Assembly (NCBI GenBank): GCA_023428295.1
Contig: JAEYYV010000100.1
Coordinates: forward strand, 1-19,550
Length of the DNA stretch: 19,550 nucleotides
Reading direction: 5' to 3'
From: Pseudomonadota bacterium
GTDB taxonomy: Bacteria > Myxococcota_A > Polyangia > Haliangiales > Haliangiaceae
The notes under the pieces were generated by a model. It did no database searches. It had not been told where the DNA came from and saw only the letters and a program-made list of their open reading frames with translations. The position numbers and the translations under genes were made by a program. Below are positions 1 to 8,595 of the stretch, piece after piece (position 1 is the stretch's first letter; each line of letters opens with the position of its first letter).

Positions 1-1701
1 CGGACGCATCGCTCGCCACGCATTCGCCGCATCGTCGTCAGTGAAGGCACGCTGACCGCGCGCATCTCCGGCGTCGGCGAGATCACCGCGGACCGCGTCG
101 AGATCGTGCCCGACACGCACGGGGCGCGCGTCATCACGGGACCGCTCCGCGTGTCCTCGCACGGCGGCCCCCTTCCCGCTCTCGCGGACATCGATGTCGA
201 GCTCACCTTCACGCGCAGCGCCGCCGAGATCTCGCTGCCCGAGATGAAGCTCGGCCGCGTCCTCGCCGTGGGCGGATCCGGCGCGCTCACGGCCGGTGAC
301 ACCCGGACCATTCTCCGCGATGTCGCCGCAGGCCGCCTCGCGTCGCGATCGCCCATGCAGATGGCCTGGTCCGGCGCCGCTGCGCAGACAACCTCGTTGA
401 CCTCGACCGCCGAGACCGCGCCGACGGTGCCCTCGCTTGCGCCGATCGAAGTCCGCGCGCTGATCGACGACAGCGGAATCCCGCGCGAGGTCGCGATCGA
501 GGCGACGCCGACGCTAGTCCGTGTGTCCGGCGATCGCATCCCGCTCGCCGGGCTCGCGGCGATCGCGCCACGATCGATCCATCTCGGCTCCGCACGCGCG
601 AGCGGGACGGTGCGCATCGCGCGCGAACGAGACGCCGTGGCGATCGAGGCGGATGGATCCGTCGAGGGACTCGCCCTCGAGCACAAGACGCTCGCGTCGT
701 TCCCGGTCCCCGTCGCCGCCGCGGTTCGCACGACCGCTCGCGTGAGTCGCGATGCCCTCGAGCTCGCGCGCGCCGAGCTCGACATGGGAGCGCTCCACGT
801 TCGTGCGAGCGGCAACGTTCATCGCGGGAACGCGACGACGCCGATGTCCGCGCAGCTCGACGTAGCGATCGAGAAGGCCCGCTGCGGGGACCTGCTGGCC
901 TCGGTGCCCGCCGAGGTGCGCGGCCCGCTCGACGGCATGGTCCTCGACGGCGAGCTCGGCCTCGCGAGCCGGCTCACGATCGATCTCGGCGCGCCCGCGG
1001 GCGATGGCGCGGCCCTCGTCGCGGACTTCGCCGGCCGGTGCAAGACCCTCGCGGAGCCGCCGGCGGCCGACGTGACGACGCTCGCGACGTCGGACGCGAG
1101 CGAGGACTTCGTCGAGATGGCCAAGATTCCGCCGCGCGTCCAGGGCGCGTTTGTCTCGGCGGAGGACGGGCGGTTCTGGAGACACGACGGCTTCGATCTG
1201 CAGCAGATCGCGCGCTCGCTCGAGATCGATCTGCGCGAACAACGCCTGGCGCGCGGCGGATCCACGATCAGCCAGCAGCTCGTGAAGAACGCGTTCCTCA
1301 CGCATCGCCGCACGCTCGATCGAAAGATCCAGGAAGCCATCCTCACGTGGCGCCTCGAAGCGCGCCTCGACAAGCAGCAGATCCTCGAGCGCTACCTGAA
1401 CGTCATCGAGCTCGGTCCGGGCGTGCGCGGCATCGGTGCCGCCGCGAAGCATTGGTTCAATGTCACGCCGCGCGGACTCTCGACGCGCCAGGCCGCGTTC
1501 CTCGCCGCGATCACGAGCGAGCCGACCTCCATGTCCAAGCGCGTTCGCCGGCGCGGCGGCCTCGACGAGGTCAGCGCGGAGCGTGTCGCCACGATCCTGC
1601 GTGCGATGCGCCGCGATGGCGTGATCTCGAGCGCCGAGTACGACGCCGCCCGCGCGCAGCCGATGGGCTTCGTGTCCGCCGCGATCCGCGACGATCGCTA
1701 G
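1..1701 (+). CDS. AsmA-like / GT51 peptidoglycan transglycosylase, 5'-partial
   Basis: The frame is open from the first base, so the gene begins upstream; 566 codons are visible. The last ~200 residues are a family 51 glycosyltransferase, which polymerises lipid II into glycan strands outside the cytoplasmic membrane. The catalytic Glu is in SAEDGRF (E codon 1162-1164), followed by HDGF, then GGSTISQQLVKN (from 1255), a TLDRKIQEAILTWRLE stretch and ILERYLNVIELGPG. No transpeptidase domain follows, so it is monofunctional. The upstream ~350 residues are beta-rich alternating segments ending near a CGDLLASVP / LDGMVLDGELGL stretch. They resemble the AsmA-like N-terminal part that I recall in deltaproteobacterial transglycosylases. 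A GTG at 106 is only an internal codon. The stop overlaps the convergent FHA gene. The GT51 call is secure; the AsmA-like call is inference. Confidence 0.88.
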   Translation, partial: RTHRSPRIRRIVVSEGTLTARISGVGEITADRVEIVPDTHGARVITGPLRVSSHGGPLPALADIDVELTFTRSAAEISLPEMKLGRVLAVGGSGALTAGDTRTILRDVAAGRLASRSPMQMAWSGAAAQTTSLTSTAETAPTVPSLAPIEVRALIDDSGIPREVAIEATPTLVRVSGDRIPLAGLAAIAPRSIHLGSARASGTVRIARERDAVAIEADGSVEGLALEHKTLASFPVPVAAAVRTTARVSRDALELARAELDMGALHVRASGNVHRGNATTPMSAQLDVAIEKARCGDLLASVPAEVRGPLDGMVLDGELGLASRLTIDLGAPAGDGAALVADFAGRCKTLAEPPAADVTTLATSDASEDFVEMAKIPPRVQGAFVSAEDGRFWRHDGFDLQQIARSLEIDLREQRLARGGSTISQQLVKNAFLTHRRTLDRKIQEAILTWRLEARLDKQQILERYLNVIELGPGVRGIGAAAKHWFNVTPRGLSTRQAAFLAAITSEPTSMSKRVRRRGGLDEVSAERVATILRAMRRDGVISSAEYDAARAQPMGFVSAAIRDDR

Positions 1702-2239
1702 CGAACGATCTGCGACGGCGCGCTCGCGTAGAGCCCGTGGATCAGATCGTAGAACGCGTCGTTCGTGAAGAACATCAGCTCGACATAGCCGAGCGTGATC
1801 TGATCACCGGAGGCGAGCACGCGCGGCACACGAGGCTGGAGCGGCTCGCTGTTGACCTGCGTTCCCGCCGACGAGTCGTCGTCCCACAGGCGCCACACCT
1901 CGTCGACGCACTCGAACCACGCGTGACGCTTGGACACGCTCGCGTCGTCGAGGAGAACGTCGCAGCTCGGCGCCACGCCGATCGTCACGATGTCCTGATC
2001 CGGATCCTTGGGGGCGAGCTCTGCGACGAGCATCGAATCTCCGAGCGCTTGGCGCGGACGCTCGAGGAGCAGGCGATCCGTGGTGAGCTCGTCGACCTTG
2101 GCCGGATCGAGGCTCTGCAGCGCCCCGAGCGCGTGCACGAGGAAGGGATACGGGTGCTGCGCGAGGAAGTGCTCGCGTCGAAGAGCGGCGGAGACGTCGT
2201 ACGTGTTGATCGGTTCGAGCGTCCGCGCCATCACCGGTG

Positions 2240-2243
<4 letters not shown>
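1698..2243 (-). CDS. FHA-domain protein (phosphothreonine-binding)
   Basis: A 181-aa cytoplasmic protein. The C-terminal half (about residues 85-160) is a forkhead-associated domain, which binds phosphothreonine peptides. Visible hallmarks are G89 in VTIGVAPSCDVLL, the S104-K-R-H107 core, and GTQVN with N131, followed by the strand LASGDQITLGYVELMFF. The first ~80 residues are an unassigned helical region (FLAQHPYPFLVHALGALQ). The chosen GTG start at 2243 overlaps the metallophosphoesterase stop by 4 bases (GTGA); an in-frame ATG at 2231 is the alternative. The overlap suggests translational coupling to the phosphoesterase. A Ser/Thr kinase is encoded in this window (11132-15781), but nothing in the sequence proves that it supplies the ligand. 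Confidence 0.9.
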
Positions 2244-2971
<728 letters not shown>

Positions 2972-3015
2972 CTACGGCCGACCGATGATACCTGAAACAC
3001 GCGTCAGATTGGCAC

Positions 3016-6000
3016 CTAGGTCTGGATCAGATCGGAGTCGTCGAGCACTTCCCCCTCGTCCTCCTCCTCGATGAGGTCCGCCTCCTCGAGCAGCTCCATC
3101 GGGCTCGACGCGTCGAGCGCCTCGAGGCCCGCGGCCGCTGCCTCGGGGAGGCCCTGCTCCAGCGCCTCGAAGAACCGCCTGGAGAACGCACGATTGACCG
3201 TCACGTCACGCCCCGCTTGCGATCCGTCGGCGCCGGGTCGCACCCGCACCTGATCCCGCGCCGCCGACGCGTGGAGCTCGAGGGCGTGCTTGGCCACGGG
3301 GGCCACGGCGCTCTGCCCGTTCGCCATCATCTCGATGGCCGGCTTGCCGCCGCGCACGGCGATGTGGGCCATCGCCCACGCCACGCGCTCCGCGGCCTGC
3401 GGTGTTGCGCGGTCCCCGAGCCGCCCGTAGTTGGAGGCGAGCGGCATGAGACCGGTCGGACCGACCTGGCCGATCGCGCGCGCGACCTCGCGCCAGATCT
3501 CCGTCGGCTCGTTGAGCAAGAGATCGATGACCGCCTGCGTTCCATCCTCGGAGCGGAGCAGCGCCAGCGCCAGCGCGCAGCCGTGGCGCAAGAAGCCCTT
3601 GCTGCTCGACAGACCCTGGATGAGCGGCGCCGCCGCGGCCTCGCCGAACTTCACGGACAGGCCGAGCACGCGCACCGCCTCCGCGCGCGACATCTTCGCG
3701 ACCGCCGCGATCACCGGGACCGCAGCGTTGGCATCACCGCGCTCGCACAGCTCGATCGCTGCCGCGACGCGCTTCTCGCGATCGTCGAGCATCGCGAGGA
3801 GCTCGTCGACGGATGCCTTCGGCCGCGCGGAGCCCTTGGGCGGCGTACCGCCGATCGAACCCGAAACCGCAGGCGCTTCCTCGCTCGTCACGGGCGAGCC
3901 GTTCGTGCGCGGTAGTTGATGCACCGCGCTCGCCTCCGCCGGCTTTGGCGCGGGCGCATCCTTCTTGGTCAGCTCCACACCGAGCGCGCGTGCCTCTTCG
4001 GCGAGCGCCTTGGCGTTGTCCTCCGTCGCATCCGCGTCGATGTCGAACGCGGACGTGTGGCGCTTGAGCTTCTCGAAGCCGTGATCGAGCCGCACGACGA
4101 GATCGCGACGCGAGCGCGCGAGCCCTTCGCTGACCGCGACCTGCGCGAGCTCCGGGCCCATCCACAAGCCCCACGCCACGGCGCTCTCGAGCACGTGTCG
4201 GCGCAGCTCGCGCCAGCGCGGCAGCGGGAAGCCACGCGTGCACACGAGGTAGTCCTCGCGGATCGGTCGCGCGAACCGGCGCGCCATCGCGATCGCCCGG
4301 CGCAGGCTCTGGGCGCTGTCGAGCTGCGCGAGCTTGTCGTCGCGGAACTCGTTCGCGTCGGAGTGCTCGACGCCGAGCAGATCGTAGCCCGCGCCGGTGA
4401 CGAGATCGCGCGCGCGATCGAACGACGGCGCGCCGTCGCCCAGGCCGCCCGACGAGAGTCCACGGAGGTGATCCTCCGCGGCGCGCACGATGTACCCGAC
4501 GTTCTCCGCGAGTGGCGCGACGAGCTGCACGCGGCGGATGCGGCGTCCGCGCACCACGAGCTCGATGGTCAGCTCGAACTTCTTCGCGAGCACGGCGAGC
4601 ACCGCGCGATGCGTGTCGAGCGCGATGTCGAGCGTCACCGTCGCGAGCTGCGTCGTCGACGGAACGCGCATCGCCGCGGGTGGCCCGATGACGAGCGCGA
4701 TCACCGGATAGTACGACGTGCGATGCAGGAGCACGCGCACGTCGAGCTTGCCGCCCAAGCCGCGCGCGAGGTGCTCTCCCGCCACGAGCGCGAGGCGAAC
4801 GCCATCGGGGCCGACGGTGATGCTCGACGTGTCACGAGCCGCGGCCTTGTCGAGCCACGCATCCGACGCGGCGTCGGGCAGCTCGTGCGTCTCGGTGGTC
4901 AGCGGATCGGCACCGTCGGGAACGATCGCCGCGCCACCCGTCACCTCCTCCTGCACCTCGACGTCGTCGACGACATGATCCTCGTTGACCTCGTTGGCTT
5001 CGCTGAGCTCGCTGGCCTCGCGGATCTCGATCGGCGAGGCGTGCGCGTGGCCATTGTGAGCGGTGGTGGGCGCGGGCGACTCGACGCCCGTGATGATCTG
5101 ATCCTCGAAGCCCGCGTCGGCGTGAAGGTCCTGACTGCTCGCGCGGATCCGCTGCTCTTCGAGCGCGACGTTCGCGAGGCTCGTCTCGATCTCGTCGAGC
5201 TCGTCGAGCGGGACCGGCTTGGTCTCGAGGCCGTCGACCAGGAGGCCGGGCATCGGCAACGGCAGCGGCGTGGGCTCCGTGTGACCGGTCACCGGCGGCA
5301 TCGCACCGAACCCGGCGCCCGGTGCGAGCGGCGGCGCCATCGGCGCGTCGGCCGTGGGCGCCATCCCGATCGTGGTGCGGTCTGCCACGATCTCGTCGTC
5401 CGTCTCCGGTGGCGCGAGTGGTTCGGGCGTCTGCGGTGCGCGCGCGATCGTGGTCTTCGCCGCGTCCTGCGCGGCCTGCGCCGCGGCTTGTGCTGCGGCG
5501 GCGTTGATCATCGTCTTGCGCGCATCGCTACGCAGGCGATCGATCTCGGCGCGTGCCTTCTCGAGCTCGGCGCGCGCACGCTCGACGGCGTTGGCCTTGG
5601 TGTCGAGATCCAACGCGCGGCGCTCGAGCTCGCGTGCGCGCTTCTCGTTGGCCTCGCGCGTCTTCTCGAGCTCTGCCGCGCGTCCATCCATCTCGGCGCG
5701 ACGGCGATCGAGCTCGCTCATCGACTCGGCGTCGCGCGCTTTCTCGAGTGCTTCGTTCGCCTTCTTCTCGAGGAGCGCGCGCAGCCCCGCCGATCCGTAG
5801 ACCACGGAGAACTCTTTGGCATACGGCGGAATCGCCGCCTCGTCGGAGCGCATGCGTTGGAGCAGCGCGATGCGTTCGTCGAGCTCGCGATGGCGATGCG
5901 AGTCCGCGAGGATCAGCACGAGCAGCTCCGCGACGGGATCGTGATAGACGACGGGAACCGCGACGCGGATCGACTCGCCGCTCTCGGCGCGCACGACGTT

Positions 6001-6231
6001 GAGCGCCATCACCGGATCGTCGGCGTGCAGCCGCTCGATCAGCTCCGGATCGCTCGCAGCGTCGACCGTGGTGTAGACCTGCGCCGCGATCAGATCGCCG
6101 CGGGGCCCCGTGACGTGCACGGTGGTGGTTTGCGTACGTCCGAGCGCTCCGCGATACGCGTTCTGAGACGGAGTTCGGGCAGTCCCCCTGGCCATCGCGT
6201 AGGCATATCGCGAGGGTGCCGAGTAGCTCAA
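3016..6231 (-). CDS. Large coiled-coil / HEAT-like repeat protein with CpXC-like N-terminus
   Basis: A 1071-aa unknown without a signal peptide. Visible layout: residues ~38-150 form a small domain with NVVRAESGESIRVAVPVVYHDP; this resembles the CpXC zinc domain but with R81 and S84 where the two Cys would be. Residues ~150-260 are a charged coiled coil (repeated AELEKTRE/ARELERRA patterns) running into an Ala/Gln-rich segment. Residues ~265-455 are Pro/Ala-rich and acidic, probably disordered. A globular middle domain (~457-760) contains Trp/Arg-rich PLPRWRELRRHVL. After a Pro/Ala linker come HEAT-like helical repeats (~800-1010), and the tail is strongly acidic (LIEEEDEGEVLDDSDLIQT). The listed start is TTG at 6231, 3 bases after the previous stop; an in-frame ATG at 6195 (MARGTART) is equally plausible and neither has a good ribosome binding site. 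No enzymatic motif is seen. A scaffold role is inference. Confidence 0.85.
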   Translation of the reverse strand: MSYSAPSRYAYAMARGTARTPSQNAYRGALGRTQTTTVHVTGPRGDLIAAQVYTTVDAASDPELIERLHADDPVMALNVVRAESGESIRVAVPVVYHDPVAELLVLILADSHRHRELDERIALLQRMRSDEAAIPPYAKEFSVVYGSAGLRALLEKKANEALEKARDAESMSELDRRRAEMDGRAAELEKTREANEKRARELERRALDLDTKANAVERARAELEKARAEIDRLRSDARKTMINAAAAQAAAQAAQDAAKTTIARAPQTPEPLAPPETDDEIVADRTTIGMAPTADAPMAPPLAPGAGFGAMPPVTGHTEPTPLPLPMPGLLVDGLETKPVPLDELDEIETSLANVALEEQRIRASSQDLHADAGFEDQIITGVESPAPTTAHNGHAHASPIEIREASELSEANEVNEDHVVDDVEVQEEVTGGAAIVPDGADPLTTETHELPDAASDAWLDKAAARDTSSITVGPDGVRLALVAGEHLARGLGGKLDVRVLLHRTSYYPVIALVIGPPAAMRVPSTTQLATVTLDIALDTHRAVLAVLAKKFELTIELVVRGRRIRRVQLVAPLAENVGYIVRAAEDHLRGLSSGGLGDGAPSFDRARDLVTGAGYDLLGVEHSDANEFRDDKLAQLDSAQSLRRAIAMARRFARPIREDYLVCTRGFPLPRWRELRRHVLESAVAWGLWMGPELAQVAVSEGLARSRRDLVVRLDHGFEKLKRHTSAFDIDADATEDNAKALAEEARALGVELTKKDAPAPKPAEASAVHQLPRTNGSPVTSEEAPAVSGSIGGTPPKGSARPKASVDELLAMLDDREKRVAAAIELCERGDANAAVPVIAAVAKMSRAEAVRVLGLSVKFGEAAAAPLIQGLSSSKGFLRHGCALALALLRSEDGTQAVIDLLLNEPTEIWREVARAIGQVGPTGLMPLASNYGRLGDRATPQAAERVAWAMAHIAVRGGKPAIEMMANGQSAVAPVAKHALELHASAARDQVRVRPGADGSQAGRDVTVNRAFSRRFFEALEQGLPEAAAAGLEALDASSPMELLEEADLIEEEDEGEVLDDSDLIQT

Positions 6232-6234
6232 TGG

Positions 6235-6831
6235 CTAGTTCACACTGCCGGACGGCTCGTCGCTGATCTGTTCGGGGACATCCTCGTCGACGTTGCCCAT
6301 CATTTGAGCAGCGACCGCCACGAGCACCTCGTGGACATGCTCGAGCGTGTCCAAGCGGCCGCAGAGCGAGTAGTAGTCCTCGACGGACACCTCGCCCATG
6401 CGCGCGAGCGCTTGCTGGACGTACGGCCGCATGCGGGGCGGCGCGTCGAGCTCGGAGTCCAGATCATCCAGATCCGCTTGCGCGATCGCGGCGGCCACGA
6501 ACCCCGCAGGTTGGAAGTTGAGGCCGGTCGGCAGCACCATCCGCCACTCGACCTCCTTGGGGGTGCCGTCCTCGGTCTCGCCGCCGCCGCCGACGAGCTC
6601 CCACCGACCTCCGAGCCGCCGCCGCACGACCTCGCCGAAGTACGCCCCCGACGTGGTGATCACGAGCTGGAGCGTGGCGACCTGCGAGCCACCGTCGATG
6701 GTGCGCAAGTAATGATCGAGTACCGGAAGCGTGTCGCTGTCGTACTCGAGCGTCACGCCGAGCGCGTTGCGGACATACGTGACCACCTGGTCGGCGTACT
6801 CGCGTACGCGTGGTGGCACGGGATCATCCAT
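6235..6831 (-). CDS. Conserved-looking hypothetical protein, 198 aa
   Basis: I do not recognise a named family. The protein is cytoplasmic: no signal peptide or membrane segment. The N-terminal part has a YVRNALGVTLEYDSDTLPVLDHYL helix-turn pattern followed by GAYFGEVVRRRLGGRWEL. Together, L-x-Y-x-x-x-x-L-x-x-L-D plus GxYxGEVxRR look like a pattern found in uncharacterised bacterial proteins. The middle is acidic (DLDDLDSELD), and the C-terminus ends in an acidic tail after a hydrophobic helix (EVLVAVAAQMMG). It starts at ATG 6831, 25 bases after the stop of the DUF4097-like gene, and stops 3 bases before the TTG start of the 1071-aa gene, so it belongs to the same minus-strand run. Coding status is supported by this packing and by ordinary codon use; function is unknown. 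Confidence 0.8.
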   Translation of the reverse strand: MDDPVPPRVREYADQVVTYVRNALGVTLEYDSDTLPVLDHYLRTIDGGSQVATLQLVITTSGAYFGEVVRRRLGGRWELVGGGGETEDGTPKEVEWRMVLPTGLNFQPAGFVAAAIAQADLDDLDSELDAPPRMRPYVQQALARMGEVSVEDYYSLCGRLDTLEHVHEVLVAVAAQMMGNVDEDVPEQISDEPSGSVN

Positions 6832-6856
6832 GCCGCCCAGCCTAGCGTGTTCCTGC

Positions 6857-7816
6857 TTAGTCGACGACCGTGAACTGCACGATCCCGTAGCGCGATCGCA
6901 ACATCACGAACGCCGGCACGTCGCTCTTCGAAAGTTGTCCGAGCTGTGCTTCGACCCACCCGTCCGACGAGGTCTTCGCCATCGACATCGCGGATCCGAG
7001 GTTCACTTTGCTTCCGCGCGCACGAACGTTGGCGGCGACCGCACCCTTGCGCAGCTTCACGTCGACGTCGCCCTTGAGGCTCGACACCATGATCCGACCG
7101 CGCAGGGACATCTCGGCTTCGAGGACGATCCGCCCGTCGGTGGTGGTCAGCTCGATGTCACGCGCGCGCACGCGGCGACCGGCGATGCGCCCGCGATTTG
7201 CCGAGGCGACCAGCCGCTCGCCGTTGATCGTGTCGAGGTCGAGATCCGACGCCAGGCTCTGCGCGTCGACGGAGCCGAACACGACCGACAGCTTCGTCGA
7301 GCCGCTGATCGTGTGCGTCGACAGATCGCCCGCGACGTTGGACACCGCGATCGCGCCGGTGCCGGAGTCGAGCTCGCCGCCCGCGTCCATCTTGGTCACC
7401 TCGAGCTTGCCCGAGCTGACCGCGGCGTCGACGCGCGCGTTGTGCGGCGCGCGGATGATCAGATCGATCCGCACCGCGCTGCGAGCGAGCGACTTGTTCT
7501 CCTTCTCGCGATCCGCGGCGGTCGTGATGCGAACCGTGCCGTCGGGGTTGGGCACGAGCGACACGCGCAAGCGGTCGAGGCCTTCTTCATCGGGCGCGGT
7601 CTTGCGCGTCTCGATGAGGATCGACTCGCCGTCGTAGCCTTCGATCTTCACGTCGCCGAGCGGGTTCTCGACCGAGACCTGCTTGATCGGTGTGCCCGCG
7701 ACGGGCTGCACTTCGAGGCGCGCGCGCTCCACGAGCTTCGCGCCATCGGCCAGCGCTGGCGCGGACATCGCCGTCATCGCGGCGAGCGCGGCCGTGACGC
7801 CCAGCCGTGCCTTCAC
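6857..7816 (-). CDS. Exported DUF4097-like beta-helix protein
   Basis: A 319-aa protein starting with GTG at 7816, overlapping the anti-sigma stop by 4 bases (GTGA). The frame is open further upstream, but this start gives a clean Sec signal peptide: KARLG, a hydrophobic core to residue ~20, and an APALA cleavage site near residue 23. The mature part is a run of short beta strands with recurring small turns (VSVENPLGDVKIEGYDG, SSGKLEVTKMDAGGELDSGTG, SNVAGDLSTHTISGSTKL, TTDGRIVLEAEM, SSLKGDVDVKLRKGAV). This is the repetitive right-handed beta-helix pattern of DUF4097/adhesin-like domains. It is probably periplasmic. Its tight linkage to the sigma/anti-sigma pair suggests that it is part of the sensing or output of that regulon (inference). 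DUF4097 has no established biochemical activity that I can state. Confidence 0.87.
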   Translation of the reverse strand: MKARLGVTAALAAMTAMSAPALADGAKLVERARLEVQPVAGTPIKQVSVENPLGDVKIEGYDGESILIETRKTAPDEEGLDRLRVSLVPNPDGTVRITTAADREKENKSLARSAVRIDLIIRAPHNARVDAAVSSGKLEVTKMDAGGELDSGTGAIAVSNVAGDLSTHTISGSTKLSVVFGSVDAQSLASDLDLDTINGERLVASANRGRIAGRRVRARDIELTTTDGRIVLEAEMSLRGRIMVSSLKGDVDVKLRKGAVAANVRARGSKVNLGSAMSMAKTSSDGWVEAQLGQLSKSDVPAFVMLRSRYGIVQFTVVD

Positions 7817-8595
7817 GGCGTGCCCCCAAAGGCGAGCGCGACGTCGTCGCGAATCGCGGCGTTCTGCAGGTATCGAATCAACGCGCGCCACGCCTTCTGC
7901 GTCGGACGTCCGGCCTCGGCGTTCTCGATCGACCGGCGCAGATCCGCGACATGCGAATCGAATGTATCGCGGTCCGCGGCCGACCAGCGCGCGCGCTCCT
8001 CGTTTGCGAGCGCGAGCAGCTCTTCGGCGGCATCCGCGTACGTGTCCGTCACGCGTGACGCCTCGCCCGCCAGGTCCGCCGTCACGTCACCGTGATCGTC
8101 GGCCTCGGCGTTCGGCGTGGGCCTCGCGATCTGCGATGGCGCGAGGTCGGATCCACTCTGCGCGACCATCGATCTCTCCGGTCGATCGGGTCGATCGGGT
8201 CGATCCGGGCTACCCGGGCCCGCTCCGTCCGCTCCACTCGATCGCCACACGACGAACGCCACGATCGCCGCCGCAGCGACGCCGCCGAGCGCCAGATGCG
8301 GCCACGACGGCACGAGCATCGCGGTCCAGCGGCGGACCGCACGACGCCACGCGGGCTTCTTGGCATCGGCGACCTCGGCATTCGCGAGGCGCGCTTGCAC
8401 GTTGGCCCACAGCGCATACGGCGGATCGACCGGCGGCAGATCGCGCAGTCCGTCGCGCAGCGTGCTCTCGTCCGCGGCGACGCGACGGCACTCGTCGCAC
8501 GATCGCAGGTGACCGCGGATCGCACTGCCGCGATCGTCGGCGAGATCGCCGTCGAGGTACGCGGTCAGTTGCTGCTGGACGTCGCTGCAAGTCAC
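7813..8595 (-). CDS. Zinc-finger (zf-HC2) anti-sigma factor, single-span membrane protein
   Basis: A 260-aa protein beginning with GTG at 8595, within the GTGA overlap with the sigma gene. The N-terminal anti-sigma zinc-binding domain shows C3 and H29-x3-C33-x2-C36 (GHLRSCDEC), which in this family sequesters the cognate ECF sigma factor. One transmembrane helix follows at about residues 99-117 (LALGGVAAAAIVAFVVW). Next is a low-complexity PDRPDRPDRPER linker, encoded by three 9-base DNA repeats, and a C-terminal helical region (~190-260). With the N-terminus cytoplasmic, the C-terminus would be periplasmic and could be the sensor. The frame is open much further upstream, but that extension overlaps the sigma gene out of frame and has no homology-like features. 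The call rests on the motif, the helix and the position after a sigma gene. Confidence 0.9.
   Translation of the reverse strand: MTCSDVQQQLTAYLDGDLADDRGSAIRGHLRSCDECRRVAADESTLRDGLRDLPPVDPPYALWANVQARLANAEVADAKKPAWRRAVRRWTAMLVPSWPHLALGGVAAAAIVAFVVWRSSGADGAGPGSPDRPDRPDRPERSMVAQSGSDLAPSQIARPTPNAEADDHGDVTADLAGEASRVTDTYADAAEELLALANEERARWSAADRDTFDSHVADLRRSIENAEAGRPTQKAWRALIRYLQNAAIRDDVALAFGGTP
8178..8208. repeat. Three tandem 9-base units inside the anti-sigma gene
   Basis: GGTCGATCG occurs at 8180-8188 and 8189-8197, then GGTCGATCC at 8198-8206. On the coding (minus) strand this encodes the Asp-Arg-Pro triplets of the linker just after the transmembrane helix. The unit length is a multiple of three, so slippage would change linker length without breaking the frame. 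Confidence 0.85.

Noticed and set aside
514..1452. Minus-strand frame opposite the transglycosylase
   Set aside because: The plus strand carries intact GT51 catalytic motifs; the minus frame shows only Arg/Glu/Ala-rich sequence.
6212..6290. tRNA-like string on the plus strand (GAGTAGCTCAATGGCTAG)
   Set aside because: It resembles a tRNA D-arm, but the arm does not close, there is no GGTTCGAATCC-type T-arm at the expected distance and no acceptor pairing. It lies across a gene junction of the minus-strand run.
3916..6873. 985-codon plus-strand open frame opposite the 1071-aa gene
   Set aside because: It is an antisense shadow: Arg/Glu/Ala-rich composition with no domain motif, covering a minus-strand gene with clear coiled-coil and HEAT-like structure. 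Long antisense frames are expected at this G+C.
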